A DNA stretch of 64,000 nucleotides from an uncultured Collinsella sp. (GTDB taxonomy: Bacteria > Actinomycetota > Coriobacteriia > Coriobacteriales > Coriobacteriaceae), in NCBI GenBank assembly GCA_900541665.1, contig UQKV01000003.1, positions 23,946-87,945 on the forward strand, given 5' to 3'. Position 1 is the stretch's first letter. Each line of letters begins with the position of its first letter. Positions 51,398 through 61,479 of this stretch are shown piece after piece. Made by a program: the position numbers and the translations under genes. The notes beneath the pieces are model-generated. The model was not told the DNA's origin. It searched no databases and worked only from the letters and a program-made list of their open reading frames with translations.

Positions 51398-52911
51398 TGG
51401 CGCTAAGCTTCGATTCCCTTACCGCCGCCCAGATCGCCGCAGGCGTTGCCGCCGGCGACTTTACCGCTACCGAGGTGGCCCAGGCCTCCCTTGCCGCCAT
51501 CGAGGCGCGCGAAGGCGGGGTCCAGGCATTCCTGCAGGTGGCGCCCGAGCTTGCGCTCGAGGCCGCCGCGCGCGTGGATGCCGACCGTGCCGCAGGCAAG
51601 CCGCTGCCCCCGCTCGCGGGCGTGCCGCTGGCCATCAAGGACAACATGAACCTCGTGGGCACACGCACCACCTGCGCCTCCCGCATGCTCGGGGACTACC
51701 AGAGCGTCTACACCGCCACCTGCGTCCAGCGCATGCTCGATGCCGGCTGCCTGCCCATGGGCAAGGCCAACATGGACGAGTTTGCCTTTGGCAGCTCCAC
51801 CGAGAGCTCGGCGTTCCACCGCACCAACAACCCTTGGGATACCGAGCGCGTGCCCGGCGGCTCCTCGGGCGGCTCCGCTGCCGCCGTCGCCGCGGGCGAG
51901 GTCGCGCTCTCGCTGGGCTCGGACACCGGCGGCTCCATTCGCCAGCCGGCGTCACTGTGCGGCGTGGTGGGTTTTAAGCCCACGTATGGCGCCGTGAGCC
52001 GTTACGGCGTGGTTGCCTTTGGCTCGTCGCTCGACCAGGTGGGCCCCTTTGGCCGCACGGTCGAGGACGTCGCGCTGGCCATGAACGCGCTTACCGGCGC
52101 GGGCCACGATCCGTACGACTGCACCAGCCAGGATTGCGCCGTCGACTTTACCGAGCATCTCAACGACAGCATCGAGGGCAAGCGCGCGGGCATTATCCCT
52201 GCGTTTATGGAGGCCGAGGGCCTGACGCCCGAGGTCAAGGCCGCTGTTCAGCGTGCCGCCCAGGAGCTGCAGAACCAGGGTGCCGAGCTGGTCGAGGTCG
52301 ACCTGCCGCACCTGGATGCCGCCATCGCCGCTTACTACGTCATCGGTCCGGCCGAGGCGTTCTCCAACCTGGCCCGCTTCGACGGCATTCGCTACGGCTA
52401 TCAGGAGGAGGGCTGCGCCAACCTGTCCGACCAGAGCTCGCTGTCGCGCGCCCACGGCTTTGGTGCCGAGGCCAAGCGCCGTCAGATGCTCGGCGCCTAC
52501 CTGCTGAGCTCGGGCGTGTACGACAAGTACTACTACGCCGCGCAAAAGGCTCGCACGCTCATCACGCGGGACTACGATGCCGCGTATGCCAAGGTGGACA
52601 CCATCCTCATGCCCGCCTCGCCGCGCACGGCCTTTAAGTTTGGCGAGATCAGCGATCCCACGCAGATGTACCTCTCCGACCTGTACACCATCTCGCTCAA
52701 CATTTGCGGCAACGGTGGTATCTCGGTGCCGCTGGGCCTGGGCGAGGACAGCAAGCTGCCCGTTTCTGCCCAGCTGGTGGGTCCGGCGTTCAAGGACCGT
52801 CAGCTGCTCACGTTTGCCCGCGCCCTGGAGCGCGGCTTTGCCGATGCTGCCACGGGTGCGCCCGCGCTTTCCGTCGCGCCCGATTTTGCCGGGAAGGGAG
52901 GCGAGCTGTAA
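51397..52911 (+). CDS. gatA: Glutamyl-tRNA(Gln) amidotransferase subunit A
   Basis: 504 residues. Amidase-signature domain with catalytic Lys in AIKDNM, the Gly/Ser-rich PGGSSGGSAAAVAAGEV and the Ser-cis-Ser-Lys nucleophile region GSDTGGSIRQPAS. It hydrolyses glutamine to supply ammonia to GatB. Start overlaps gatC stop and stop overlaps gatB start, so the three subunits are translationally coupled. Confidence 0.97.
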   Translation: MALSFDSLTAAQIAAGVAAGDFTATEVAQASLAAIEAREGGVQAFLQVAPELALEAAARVDADRAAGKPLPPLAGVPLAIKDNMNLVGTRTTCASRMLGDYQSVYTATCVQRMLDAGCLPMGKANMDEFAFGSSTESSAFHRTNNPWDTERVPGGSSGGSAAAVAAGEVALSLGSDTGGSIRQPASLCGVVGFKPTYGAVSRYGVVAFGSSLDQVGPFGRTVEDVALAMNALTGAGHDPYDCTSQDCAVDFTEHLNDSIEGKRAGIIPAFMEAEGLTPEVKAAVQRAAQELQNQGAELVEVDLPHLDAAIAAYYVIGPAEAFSNLARFDGIRYGYQEEGCANLSDQSSLSRAHGFGAEAKRRQMLGAYLLSSGVYDKYYYAAQKARTLITRDYDAAYAKVDTILMPASPRTAFKFGEISDPTQMYLSDLYTISLNICGNGGISVPLGLGEDSKLPVSAQLVGPAFKDRQLLTFARALERGFADAATGAPALSVAPDFAGKGGEL

Positions 52912-54587
52912 TGAAGGAGCTTTCCGAGGTCCTGCAGGATTGGGAGGCCGTGATCGGCCTGGAGATCCATACCGAGCTCACCGCGCTCGATACCAAGATG
53001 TTCTGCAACTGCAAGCTCAGCCACGATGACGAGCCCAACGCCAACGTGTGCCCGGTGTGCCTGGGACTGCCCGGCGCCCTGCCGGTGCCCAACAAGCGCG
53101 CCATCGAGAGCATCGTCAAGGCCGGCCTCGCCACCAACTGCGAGATTCAGCGCCACTCGATGTTCTACCGCAAGCACTACTTCTATCCCGATATGGCCAA
53201 GAACTTCCAGACCACGCAGGGCCCGGTCGCCTTTGCCATGTACGGTCACCTGGACCTGGACGTGACCGGTCGCGGTGCCGCCGAGCGCCCCGACTGCGCG
53301 TTTGGCGAGGCCGAGGCTCAGAGCCTGGCGAGCGCTTCGGCCAACGCCGAGGGCCTGTCCACGTCCATGACGTCGACCATGCGCGAAGGCAATCAGCGTG
53401 CCGGTCACCTGGCCAGCTATGACGCGTCCAACCTACAGATGCCCGAGCGCCGCGAGGACGGTTCCTACACGGTGCCCATCCGCATCCTTCGCATCCACAT
53501 GGAGGAGGACGCCGCCAAGATGGTGCACGTGGGCGGTGCCGAGGGCCGCATTACCGCCGCGGCCGAGTCGCTCGTCGATTACAACCGCTGCGGTACGCCT
53601 TTGATTGAGCTCGTGACTGAGCCCGACTTGCGTACGCCCGAGGAGGCTCGCCTGTTTATGGAGAAGCTCCGTCGCATTTTTGTGACGCTGGGCATTTCGG
53701 ACTGCTCCATGGAGAAGGGTTCCATGCGCTGCGACGGCAACGTGTCGCTGCGCCGCCGCGGCGAGACCAAGCTGGGCACCAAGACCGAGCTCAAGAACCT
53801 CAACTCGTTTAAGAGCTTGCATGACGGCCTTGCCTACGAGATCTGCCGCCAGGCCGAGGTGCTCGAGGAGGGCGGCATTATCTACCAGGAGACCCGTCAC
53901 TGGGAGCCCAGCCGCAAGCGCACCGTGGTCATGCGCGTCAAGGAGACGGCCGACGACTATCGCCTGTTCCCCGATCCCGATCTGGCGCCGTTCGACCTGG
54001 ACGACGAGTTCATCGACCGCTGCCGTGGCGAGATCCCCGAGCTGCCCGATGCCAAGCGCGTCCGTTTTGAAGCCGACTTTGGCATTAAGACGGCCGACGC
54101 CGAGCAGATTGCCGGCGACCCCGAGTTTGCCGACTTCTTTGAGGCCGCTGCTGCCGGAATGGCCGGTAAGGAGGCCCAGACGGTCGCGAACCTGCTGGTG
54201 AACGAGATGATCGCCTATCTTAAGAGTGCGGGCGTCTCGCTGACAGAGTCCGGTATCGCGCCGGCTCAAGTGGCGGCTCTTGCCAAGCTGCTGGCGACCG
54301 ATGCCATCAGCTCCAACCAGGCTCACGAGGTCTTTGAGGCCATGGCTCAGACCGGCGATGACCCCAACAAGATCGTCGACGAGCGGGGCATGCGTCAGGT
54401 GAGCGATGCCGGCGCGCTGCAGCCGATTGTGGACGAGGTGCTGGCAAACTGTGCCGATCAGGCGCAGCAGTATCGTGACGGTAACCAGAAGGTCATCGGC
54501 TTTTTGGTGGGTCAGTGCATGAAGGCGAGCCGCGGCAAGGGCAACCCGAAGCTCTTCAACGAGTTGCTGAGAACGTCGCTCTCGTAA
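52911..54587 (+). CDS. gatB: Aspartyl/glutamyl-tRNA amidotransferase subunit B
   Basis: 558 residues. VIGLEIHTEL start motif, zinc ligands CNC...CPVCLGLPG, kinase/amidation cradle with RCGTPLIELVTEPD, and C-terminal GatB_Yqey tail (NPKLFNELLRTSL). It phosphorylates the misacylated tRNA and transfers ammonia. ATG shares a base with the gatA stop; GGGAGGCGAGC lies upstream. A very large inverted repeat follows the stop. Confidence 0.97.
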   Translation: MKELSEVLQDWEAVIGLEIHTELTALDTKMFCNCKLSHDDEPNANVCPVCLGLPGALPVPNKRAIESIVKAGLATNCEIQRHSMFYRKHYFYPDMAKNFQTTQGPVAFAMYGHLDLDVTGRGAAERPDCAFGEAEAQSLASASANAEGLSTSMTSTMREGNQRAGHLASYDASNLQMPERREDGSYTVPIRILRIHMEEDAAKMVHVGGAEGRITAAAESLVDYNRCGTPLIELVTEPDLRTPEEARLFMEKLRRIFVTLGISDCSMEKGSMRCDGNVSLRRRGETKLGTKTELKNLNSFKSLHDGLAYEICRQAEVLEEGGIIYQETRHWEPSRKRTVVMRVKETADDYRLFPDPDLAPFDLDDEFIDRCRGEIPELPDAKRVRFEADFGIKTADAEQIAGDPEFADFFEAAAAGMAGKEAQTVANLLVNEMIAYLKSAGVSLTESGIAPAQVAALAKLLATDAISSNQAHEVFEAMAQTGDDPNKIVDERGMRQVSDAGALQPIVDEVLANCADQAQQYRDGNQKVIGFLVGQCMKASRGKGNPKLFNELLRTSLS

Positions 54588-54590
54588 ACG

Positions 54591-54733
54591 GGAACCCGGG
54601 AGCCCCGGCAGGGCGGGTGCTTCCTCAAAATTTCGAACAGTCCTGCGCAAGACGAAGGCCACATTAAGTGGCCTTCTTTGCGTGCGGAACTCATTTTGAG
54701 CAAGCACCCGCCCTGCCGGGGCTCCCGGGTTCC
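54591..54733 (+). terminator. 143-base nested hairpin after gatB
   Basis: A perfect 32-bp outer inverted repeat (54591-54622 with 54702-54733; CCCGGGAGCCCCGGCAGGGC-type) encloses AAATTTT-flanked partly paired arms and an inner GAAGGCCAC/GTGGCCTTC stem followed by TTT (54656-54679). The inner stem alone is a normal terminator; the outer repeat is far larger than needed, so this may be a transposon-like hairpin element carrying a terminator. Confidence 0.75.
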
Positions 54734-54843
54734 GTGACGACTCGGCCGTTCGGGTCAGGCGGGCTGATAGGAAAGATGGTGACGGAGGCGCAAAATGCGC
54801 CTCCGCCTTTTCAATATGATGAAAGTGTGGCGAAATGAGCTTA

Positions 54844-54918
54844 AAACTTCCGTAAGTGTGATAAATGTCACGTTTTACCTAGGGTAAAATGTGGGAAATA
54901 TCACGTTTACGGAAGTTT
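54844..54918. repeat. 75-base inverted repeat in the promoter of the DUF4143 ATPase gene
   Basis: AAACTTCCGTAA ... TTACGGAAGTTT ends, with GTGATA/TATCAC and TTTTACC/GGTAAAA nested inside. It ends 20 bases before the start codon and overlaps the likely promoter (TAAAAT box). Could be an operator or a small hairpin element. Confidence 0.7.
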
Positions 54919-54937
54919 CTTTGCGGGAGGTTCGGTC

Positions 54938-56302
54938 ATGCAGCGAGATATCATTGCCAAGCTTAACGCTTGGAAAGCGTCAGAATATCGTAAGCCGCTT
55001 ATCCTTAAGGGGGCGCGCCAGGTTGGAAAGACGTGGGCGCTTAAGGAGTTCGGCCGAACCTCGTACCTCAATTTTGTGTATCTGACGCTCGAGGAGCCGT
55101 CACCTGGGGTACAGAGCGAGTACGCTCAGTTTTTCGAAGGTACGCGCGATCCTCGACGGATCATCTCAAATCTTTCCCTGGCACTTGGACAGCCTATCGA
55201 GCCCGGCGAAACGCTGCTTATTATTGATGAGATCCAGGATTGTCCTTCTGCAGTCGGCGCCCTTAAATACTTCTGTGACGAGGCCCCCGAGTATCACGTC
55301 GCATGCGCAGGGTCTTTGTTGGGCGTTCGCTTGTCCCGTGAGACCAGCGCTTTTCCGGTGGGAAAGGTCGAGTTCATGGAGATGCGCCCCATGAGCTTTT
55401 CCGAGTTTCTGAAAGCCGAGGGCGCTGCAAACTACGACGAATACCTTGGCGGCCTGGATCAGATCGAGACAGTGCCCGATTTCTTCCATGTCCGTCTCGT
55501 CGAGCATCTTCGTCGTTATTTTGCATGCGGCGGCATGCCAGAGGCTCTTGGCCGGTGGGTGGAGACGGGCGATATCGTTCAGGTCGATAAGGTGTTGTCT
55601 GATCTCTTGGATTCCTACGAGCGCGATTTTGCCAAGCATGGTGGCCGTGCGCAGTTCGCCAAGCTTTCACAAATATGGAACTCGATTCCAGCTCAGTTGG
55701 CGCGCGAGAACAAAAAGTTCGTTTGGGGTGCGGTGCGCGAGGGGGCTCGTGCTCGAGAATACGAGGATGCTCTGGAATGGCTTGCCGATGCTGGGCTCAT
55801 CACGGCGGTTCGCCTTAATGCTGCCGGTGGTGTGCCGCTCTCTGCGTACGATGACCTCAAGGCATTTAAGGTCTACTGTCTTGATGTCGGCTTGCTGCGC
55901 CGCATGGCAAGGCTGGATGCGTCCGCTTTTGCCATCTCGGATGCGCTATTTTCGGAGTTCAAAGGTTCGTTCGCCGAGAACTATGTGCTTCAGGCATTAC
56001 TTTCACAGTTAGATGCTGCTCCGCGTTATTGGACAAACGAGAAGCCGAAGCACGAAGTCGATTTTTTGATTCAAGTCGGAAACGAAATCGTTCCCGTCGA
56101 GGTCAAATCGGGAGAGGTCGTTCATTCCAAGAGCCTTAAGTACTATGCCGACAAGCATGCGGAGACGACTCCATTGAGGGTCCGCTACTCACTTAAGAAC
56201 CTAAAGCTCGACGACGGGGTGCTCAACATTCCGTTGTATTTGGCTGATCGATCTGTCCCTCTTATCAAAATGGCGCTTGATCGTGCACATCTTGACGTTT
56301 AG
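54938..56302 (+). CDS. ATPase with AAA_14 and DUF4143 domains
   Basis: 454 residues. Walker A ILKGARQVGKTW near residue 27, Walker B LLIIDEIQD near residue 91, ACAGSLLG sensor segment, and a C-terminal DUF4143 domain with a PD-(D/E)XK-like core HEVDFLIQVGNEIVPVEVKSG. This family is very common in gut bacteria and has no established role. GCGGGAGG precedes the ATG. It stands alone, with a hairpin-containing promoter. Confidence 0.88.
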   Translation: MQRDIIAKLNAWKASEYRKPLILKGARQVGKTWALKEFGRTSYLNFVYLTLEEPSPGVQSEYAQFFEGTRDPRRIISNLSLALGQPIEPGETLLIIDEIQDCPSAVGALKYFCDEAPEYHVACAGSLLGVRLSRETSAFPVGKVEFMEMRPMSFSEFLKAEGAANYDEYLGGLDQIETVPDFFHVRLVEHLRRYFACGGMPEALGRWVETGDIVQVDKVLSDLLDSYERDFAKHGGRAQFAKLSQIWNSIPAQLARENKKFVWGAVREGARAREYEDALEWLADAGLITAVRLNAAGGVPLSAYDDLKAFKVYCLDVGLLRRMARLDASAFAISDALFSEFKGSFAENYVLQALLSQLDAAPRYWTNEKPKHEVDFLIQVGNEIVPVEVKSGEVVHSKSLKYYADKHAETTPLRVRYSLKNLKLDDGVLNIPLYLADRSVPLIKMALDRAHLDV

Positions 56303-56366
56303 ATCCTGGGTGAGCTGACGGGCGGCGGCTAATTAATCGCTCCGTTACGGCCAGGGAGCCTGGGCC

Positions 56367-57371
56367 TTAGCGATGCTTGCTTCGCCAAGCCGTGGGGGTG
56401 GTGCCGGTGTGTTGCTTGAAGGCTTGGGCGAAGGCGGCCTGCTGAGGGTAGCCTAGACGCTCTGCCACCTGCGCTATCGTGAGCGAGCTATCGGCCAAAA
56501 GGTCCTGTGCTCGCTCCGTGCGGCGTCTGCGAATGTAGGCGCCCAGGGACTCACCAGTTTGGGCCTTAAAGGTGGCACATAGTTTGGAGCGGCTTGTGTA
56601 GAGCCTCTCGGCGACCTCGTTGATACCCACACGTCTGCCTTTGTCGAGCGCGCGCTCAATCATTGCCGTTGCTTCTTCGGCAATGGTTATGCTGACGCGT
56701 GTGTCTGCCGCCTGCCGCGCCTGCTTGTGGGCCGCGCGCGAACAGGCGAGCTCCGCGACCATGGTCTCCACGATGCCTTGCGTATAGACGTGTCCGCCTA
56801 CGGCGCGGGCGCGGTCCTCGTTAATCCGGCGCAGCGTGTGGCAGATGGCAGACGTCGCTTCCTCGTGCCATGGCTCGGCAAACGCCTCAAAGATTCCCGC
56901 GAACTCGGTGGGATAGCGGTGCTCCAGTTCGTCAAAATATCCAGGCAAAAAGAGCACCGAGCGCGAGTGATAAAGCTCCCCCGCAAACAGCGGGCTTAAT
57001 TCCTCGCCACAGCTATCTTGGATAAAGCTGCAAACGGCATTGTTTGGCCACGGTCCATGCAATGGTTTAAGGTTCGCGGGCGTTATGCCAGCCTCGGGCA
57101 TGCATGTAAGTGTGGGCGCGCTGACCTCGCTCACGCAGGCGTATGGCTCGGGTGTGTATTCGGCCAGGTACATATCGTGCGTCGGGGTGATGAAATGCTC
57201 CATGACAATGCAGGCAGGGGAGAGGGGCATGATCCATGCGCGTCCGTGCGCCCGATCGTTTGCCACCTCGCCGGTAAAGACAGCGCCCTTGCCGGTAAGC
57301 TCCAGGCCAAATTGCTCAAACTGCGGTGCGTAGAGCTCGGTTATGTCGGTCGCTGCCCGCCGTATTTGCAA
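56367..57371 (-). CDS. AraC-family transcriptional regulator
   Basis: 334 residues. The C-terminal ~100 residues contain two helix-turn-helix motifs (GINEVAERLYTSRSKLCATFKAQTGESLGAYIRRRR and LTIAQVAERLGYPQQAAFAQAFKQHTGTTPTAWR). The N-terminal domain is not recognisable. It is divergent from the ABC exporter pair at 57486-61070, the classic arrangement for an activator of transporter genes, as with YbtA-type regulators and YbtPQ-like ABC pairs. Confidence 0.88.
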   Translation of the reverse strand: MQIRRAATDITELYAPQFEQFGLELTGKGAVFTGEVANDRAHGRAWIMPLSPACIVMEHFITPTHDMYLAEYTPEPYACVSEVSAPTLTCMPEAGITPANLKPLHGPWPNNAVCSFIQDSCGEELSPLFAGELYHSRSVLFLPGYFDELEHRYPTEFAGIFEAFAEPWHEEATSAICHTLRRINEDRARAVGGHVYTQGIVETMVAELACSRAAHKQARQAADTRVSITIAEEATAMIERALDKGRRVGINEVAERLYTSRSKLCATFKAQTGESLGAYIRRRRTERAQDLLADSSLTIAQVAERLGYPQQAAFAQAFKQHTGTTPTAWRSKHR

Positions 57372-57485
57372 AAGCGTCCCTTTCCTTTGCAGAAACGTCC
57401 ACGCCTGGCTTGATTGTGAGCCATGGCTAACACATCAATGATAAGTTCATTACGGTTAACTCTCAAGCCGTTAGAAAGGAATCTC

Positions 57486-59312
57486 ATGGCAAAGGGATCA
57501 AAAAGGGAAGGCGGCGGTATCGGCGAGCTGCTTGCATATGCCGGCGACCGTAAATTCCTAACGTATTTGGGCATGGCGCTCTCGGCGCTCTCGCAGCTGC
57601 TGAGCTTTGGCCCGTACGTCTGCATCTGGTTTGTCGCGCGAGACCTTATCGCTGTGGCGCCTAACTGGAGCGAAGCCACCGATATCGCGATGTATGGCTG
57701 GTGGGCCGTTGGTTTTGCCCTGGCAAGCATCGTAGTTTATTTCGTGGGGCTCATGTGCACGCACCTGTCTGCGTTTCGTTGCGCGTCCAATATCCGCAAG
57801 ACTACGAGCGAGCACCTGCTTAAGCTGCCGCTTGGCTACTTTGACACGCACGCCACCGGTGAACTGCGCCGTATTGTAGACGGGTGCGCCGCCTCCACCG
57901 AGACCCTGCTCGCGCACATGCTGCCCGATATCGCTGGCGCCACCGCCATGGTCGCAGGCCTGCTCGTGCTGCTTTTCGCCCTCGATTGGCGTTTGGGGGT
58001 GGCATGCCTTATCTCGGTCGTCGTTTCGCTTGGCGCCATGGCCACCATGATGGGCGGCAAAGGCGCCGAGTTCATGAAGGCCTACATGGGAGCGCTGGTC
58101 AAGATGAACAAGACCGGTACCGAATACGTACGCGGCATCCCCGTGGTCAAGGTGTTTCAGCAGACGGTCTACTCCTTCAAGGCCTTCCACGATGCGATCG
58201 CCGAATACGCCGACATGGCACAAAGCTATGCGGGCACGTTCTGCCGAGGTCCGCAGGTACTCAACCTTACCGCGCTCAATGGTCTTGTGGCATTCCTGCT
58301 GCCCGTGGCGTTGCTGTTGGCGCCGGGCGAGACGGACTTCGCGCATTTTATGGCAAACTTCACGTTTTACGCGATATTTTCGGCCGTGGTACCGACGGCC
58401 ATGACCAAGCTCATGTTTGTGGGCGAGGCCTCTCAGATGAGTGCCGATTCGCTGGCTCGCATCCGAAGTATCATGGATTCCAAGCAGCTTTCCGTGCCCG
58501 CCCAACCCAAGCGCCCTGCTGGCAGCGACGTGCGATTTGAGGATGTGAGCTTTACCTACGAGGGCGCCGAAGCGCCTGCCGTCAACCATGCGAGTTTTAG
58601 CGTTCCCGCTGGTAGCACCCTCGCCCTGGTGGGTCCTTCGGGTGGCGGTAAGTCAACCTGCGCAAGCCTGATCCCGCGTTTTTGGGATGTCTCCTCGGGT
58701 CGAGTGCTCGTAGGCGGTGTGGACGTTCGCGATATGGATCCACACGAGCTTATGGACCAGGTCGCCTTTGTGTTTCAGACCAACCAGCTGTTCCGGCAAA
58801 CACTTGCCGATAACGTGCGTGCCTCCAAGCCTACGGCCACTGACGACGAAGTGCGTGCGGCCCTCTCCGCAGCTCAGTGCGACGACATTGTGGCCAAGCT
58901 CCCACAGGGCATCAATACCATGCTCGGCGCCGGCGGAGCATATCTTTCGGGCGGCGAGGTCCAGCGCGTGGCACTCGCCCGTGCGATCCTTAAAGACGCG
59001 CCTATCGTGGTGCTCGATGAGGCCACGGCGTTTGCCGATCCCGAGAACGAGGCGCTCATCCAGCGTGCCTTTAGCAAGCTGGCGGCGGGTCGCACGGTCA
59101 TTATGATTGCGCACCGACTCTCGACTGTAGTGGGCGCAGACCAAATCGTGGTGCTCAACCAGGGCAGCGTGCAGGAGTCGGGTACCCATGCCGAGTTGCT
59201 GTCCCAAGAGGGTCTGTATGCCAAGATGTGGACCGAATACGAACAGGCCGCGAGCTGGAAAATCACTGCAGCGACCGCGGATGCCGCCGTCACGAAGGGA
59301 GGCGAGGCCTAA
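57486..59312 (+). CDS. ABC transporter, fused permease/ATPase, subunit 1
   Basis: 608 residues: six membrane helices (~25-310) and an ATPase domain (~340-590) with Walker A GPSGGGKST, signature YLSGGEVQR, Walker B VVLDEATAF and switch His in AHRLS. Walker B is followed by Ala-Thr-Ala-Phe, so the catalytic Glu (DE) is present. GAAAGGAATC precedes the ATG at 57486. The stop adjoins the next half-transporter start, so the two form a heterodimer of the YbtPQ/IrtAB/MsbA type. Substrate unknown; iron-chelate or peptide transport is possible. Confidence 0.92.
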   Translation: MAKGSKREGGGIGELLAYAGDRKFLTYLGMALSALSQLLSFGPYVCIWFVARDLIAVAPNWSEATDIAMYGWWAVGFALASIVVYFVGLMCTHLSAFRCASNIRKTTSEHLLKLPLGYFDTHATGELRRIVDGCAASTETLLAHMLPDIAGATAMVAGLLVLLFALDWRLGVACLISVVVSLGAMATMMGGKGAEFMKAYMGALVKMNKTGTEYVRGIPVVKVFQQTVYSFKAFHDAIAEYADMAQSYAGTFCRGPQVLNLTALNGLVAFLLPVALLLAPGETDFAHFMANFTFYAIFSAVVPTAMTKLMFVGEASQMSADSLARIRSIMDSKQLSVPAQPKRPAGSDVRFEDVSFTYEGAEAPAVNHASFSVPAGSTLALVGPSGGGKSTCASLIPRFWDVSSGRVLVGGVDVRDMDPHELMDQVAFVFQTNQLFRQTLADNVRASKPTATDDEVRAALSAAQCDDIVAKLPQGINTMLGAGGAYLSGGEVQRVALARAILKDAPIVVLDEATAFADPENEALIQRAFSKLAAGRTVIMIAHRLSTVVGADQIVVLNQGSVQESGTHAELLSQEGLYAKMWTEYEQAASWKITAATADAAVTKGGEA

Positions 59313-61070
59313 ATGTTCGCCTCATTCCAAAAGAAGTATTTCCTATCCGATAAAGGCGTCGCCGGCGTAAAACGTGGCATTTTCTGGACCACGCTCACCA
59401 ATCTTATTACCATGGCCGGCATGGGCTTTTTATTCCTGGTCATGGCCGGCTTTGTCGAGCATCTCGCCAGCGGGGCCGACCTGCCGGATGCGCTGCCGAT
59501 CGTGGGCGGCCTCCTGGTCTTTTTCGTGATGCTCTTTGCCTCTAACTGGCAGCAGTATTACTACACCTACTGCATCTTTTACGAGGAGTGCGGCAAGCAG
59601 CGCATGGAGATTGCCGAGCGCTTGCGCAAACTGCCGCTGTCGTTTTTTGGTCGTCGTGATCTGGCCGATTTAACCGAGACCATCATGGGTGACGTCCAGG
59701 CCATGGAGCACGCCTACAGCCACGTGCTGGGAGAGCTTTGGGGTGCCATCATCGCAAGCGCCATTGTGTTCGTGGCGTCGCTGTTCTTTTGCTGGCAGCT
59801 GGCGATTGCGGCGTTTTGGAGCGTTCCCGTGGCCTTTGCCGTGCTGTATCTAACACGCGGCCCCATGACTCCGGTGTTCGATCGCGTGCGTGCCGAGAAG
59901 GTCAAGGTTACCGAGGCAATTCAAGAGACGCTCGACTGCGTTCGCGAGATCCGCGCCACCAACCAGGAGGCCCATTATCTTGAGGGACTCAACGCCGTGA
60001 TCGATGCCGAGGAGCGCGAGACCACCAAGGGCGAGCTTGCTAACGGGCTTTTGGTCAACTCCGCCTTTGTCATCCTGCGTCTGGGCATTGCCACCACGCT
60101 GGTTACGGGCGCCGCGGTGGTCGCCTCCGGGCAGGTTGACTTTTTGGTGATGTTTGCCTTCCTGCTTATGGTGAGCCGTATCTATGCGCCCTTTGACCAG
60201 GCGTTAATGTTAATGTCCGAGCTGTTTGTCGCCGAGTCATCTGCCAAGCGCATGCGTTCCATCATGGAAGAGCCTGTGGCGCGGGGCAGCGAGAAATTTG
60301 AGCCCGCGGGCCACGATGTGGTGTTCGATCACGTGGCATTTGGCTATGGTGCGGGTGAGGACGGACGCGCCGGCGAGAAAGTTCTTACCGATGTGAGCTT
60401 TACCGCCAAGGAAGGCGAAGTTACGGCGCTGGTTGGTCCTTCGGGCTCCGGTAAGTCCACGGTGAGCCGCCTGGCCGCGCGCTTTTGGGATGCCACCGAA
60501 GGCACAGTCACCGTGGGTGGCGTGGATGTTGCGAGCGTGGACCCCGAGGTGCTGCTGCGCGACTACGCCATTGTGTTCCAAGATGTGCTGCTCTTTGACG
60601 ACACGGTGATGGGAAACATCCGCCTCGGGCGTCGCGATGCCACCGATGAAGAAGTGCTTGCGGCCGCGCGTGCCGCCAACTGCGACGAGTTTGTGAGCCG
60701 CATGCCGCAGGGCTACGACACCATGATCGGCGAGAACGGCTCCAAACTCTCCGGTGGCGAGCGCCAGCGCATCTCCATCGCCCGCGCGCTGCTCAAAGAC
60801 GCGCCCATCGTGCTGTTGGACGAGGCGACGGCGAGCTTGGATGTGGAGAACGAGACCGTGGTACAGCAGGCGCTCTCCCGTCTGCTCGCAGGTAAGACGG
60901 TTATCGTCATTGCCCACCGTATGCGTACGGTGGAAAATGCCGACAAAATCGTTGTACTCAAGGATGGTGTGGTTGCCGAGCAGGGCACTCCGGCGCAGCT
61001 TAAGGCGGCAGGCGGAGAATTTGCCCGCATGGTCGCACTGCAAAAGGAAGCGGCTGCCTGGCAGCTGTAG
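59313..61070 (+). CDS. ABC transporter, fused permease/ATPase, subunit 2
   Basis: 585 residues with six membrane helices and an ATPase domain: Walker A GPSGSGKST, signature LSGGERQR, Walker B IVLLDEATAS, His switch AHRMR. It starts directly at the end of subunit 1 with GGAGGCG upstream. Both halves keep complete ATPase motifs, so both sites may be active. Confidence 0.92.
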   Translation: MFASFQKKYFLSDKGVAGVKRGIFWTTLTNLITMAGMGFLFLVMAGFVEHLASGADLPDALPIVGGLLVFFVMLFASNWQQYYYTYCIFYEECGKQRMEIAERLRKLPLSFFGRRDLADLTETIMGDVQAMEHAYSHVLGELWGAIIASAIVFVASLFFCWQLAIAAFWSVPVAFAVLYLTRGPMTPVFDRVRAEKVKVTEAIQETLDCVREIRATNQEAHYLEGLNAVIDAEERETTKGELANGLLVNSAFVILRLGIATTLVTGAAVVASGQVDFLVMFAFLLMVSRIYAPFDQALMLMSELFVAESSAKRMRSIMEEPVARGSEKFEPAGHDVVFDHVAFGYGAGEDGRAGEKVLTDVSFTAKEGEVTALVGPSGSGKSTVSRLAARFWDATEGTVTVGGVDVASVDPEVLLRDYAIVFQDVLLFDDTVMGNIRLGRRDATDEEVLAAARAANCDEFVSRMPQGYDTMIGENGSKLSGGERQRISIARALLKDAPIVLLDEATASLDVENETVVQQALSRLLAGKTVIVIAHRMRTVENADKIVVLKDGVVAEQGTPAQLKAAGGEFARMVALQKEAAAWQL

Positions 61071-61215
61071 GAAAGGGGACCAAGATTTCCAAAGGTTAAC
61101 TTTGGTTGACCATAATAGTTCGACTAAACTAGTCTCAAAAGCGTGCTCGAGCAAACTAATGAACTCGGGTGCTAAGGCACCATGCCGCGCTTGTGCGGCA
61201 AAAGGGAGAAGCAAC

Positions 61216-61461
61216 ATGAAGAAGTCGACTTTTAACACCCTGCTTGTCGGTGGCGGTTTTCTGCTTGGCACGGCCGGCATCAAGCTGCTCACCAGCGCTC
61301 CGGTAAAGAATGCCTGCGTGCAGGGCATCGCGTGCGGTATGCGCGTCAAGAACTGCTACCAGGACATGGTCGAGCAGGCCAAGGCCAATGTCGATGACAT
61401 GGTTGCCGAGGCTGCCTACATCACCCAGAGCGAGGCCGCTGCTGACGAGGCAGCCGAGTAA
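61216..61461 (+). CDS. DUF6110-type small protein
   Basis: 81 residues. A Gly-rich hydrophobic helix near the N-terminus (TFNTLLVGGGFLLGTAGIKLL), a Cys-containing middle (NACVQGIACGMRVKNC) and an acidic Ala-rich tail. Proteins like this are found immediately before P1B-type ATPases in Firmicutes and Coriobacteria. AAAGGGAGAA precedes the ATG, and the ATPase gene starts 18 bases after the stop. It may be a metal-handling or assembly partner of that pump (inference). Confidence 0.75.
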   Translation: MKKSTFNTLLVGGGFLLGTAGIKLLTSAPVKNACVQGIACGMRVKNCYQDMVEQAKANVDDMVAEAAYITQSEAAADEAAE

Positions 61462-61479
61462 CGCTCCCAGGCACAAACT

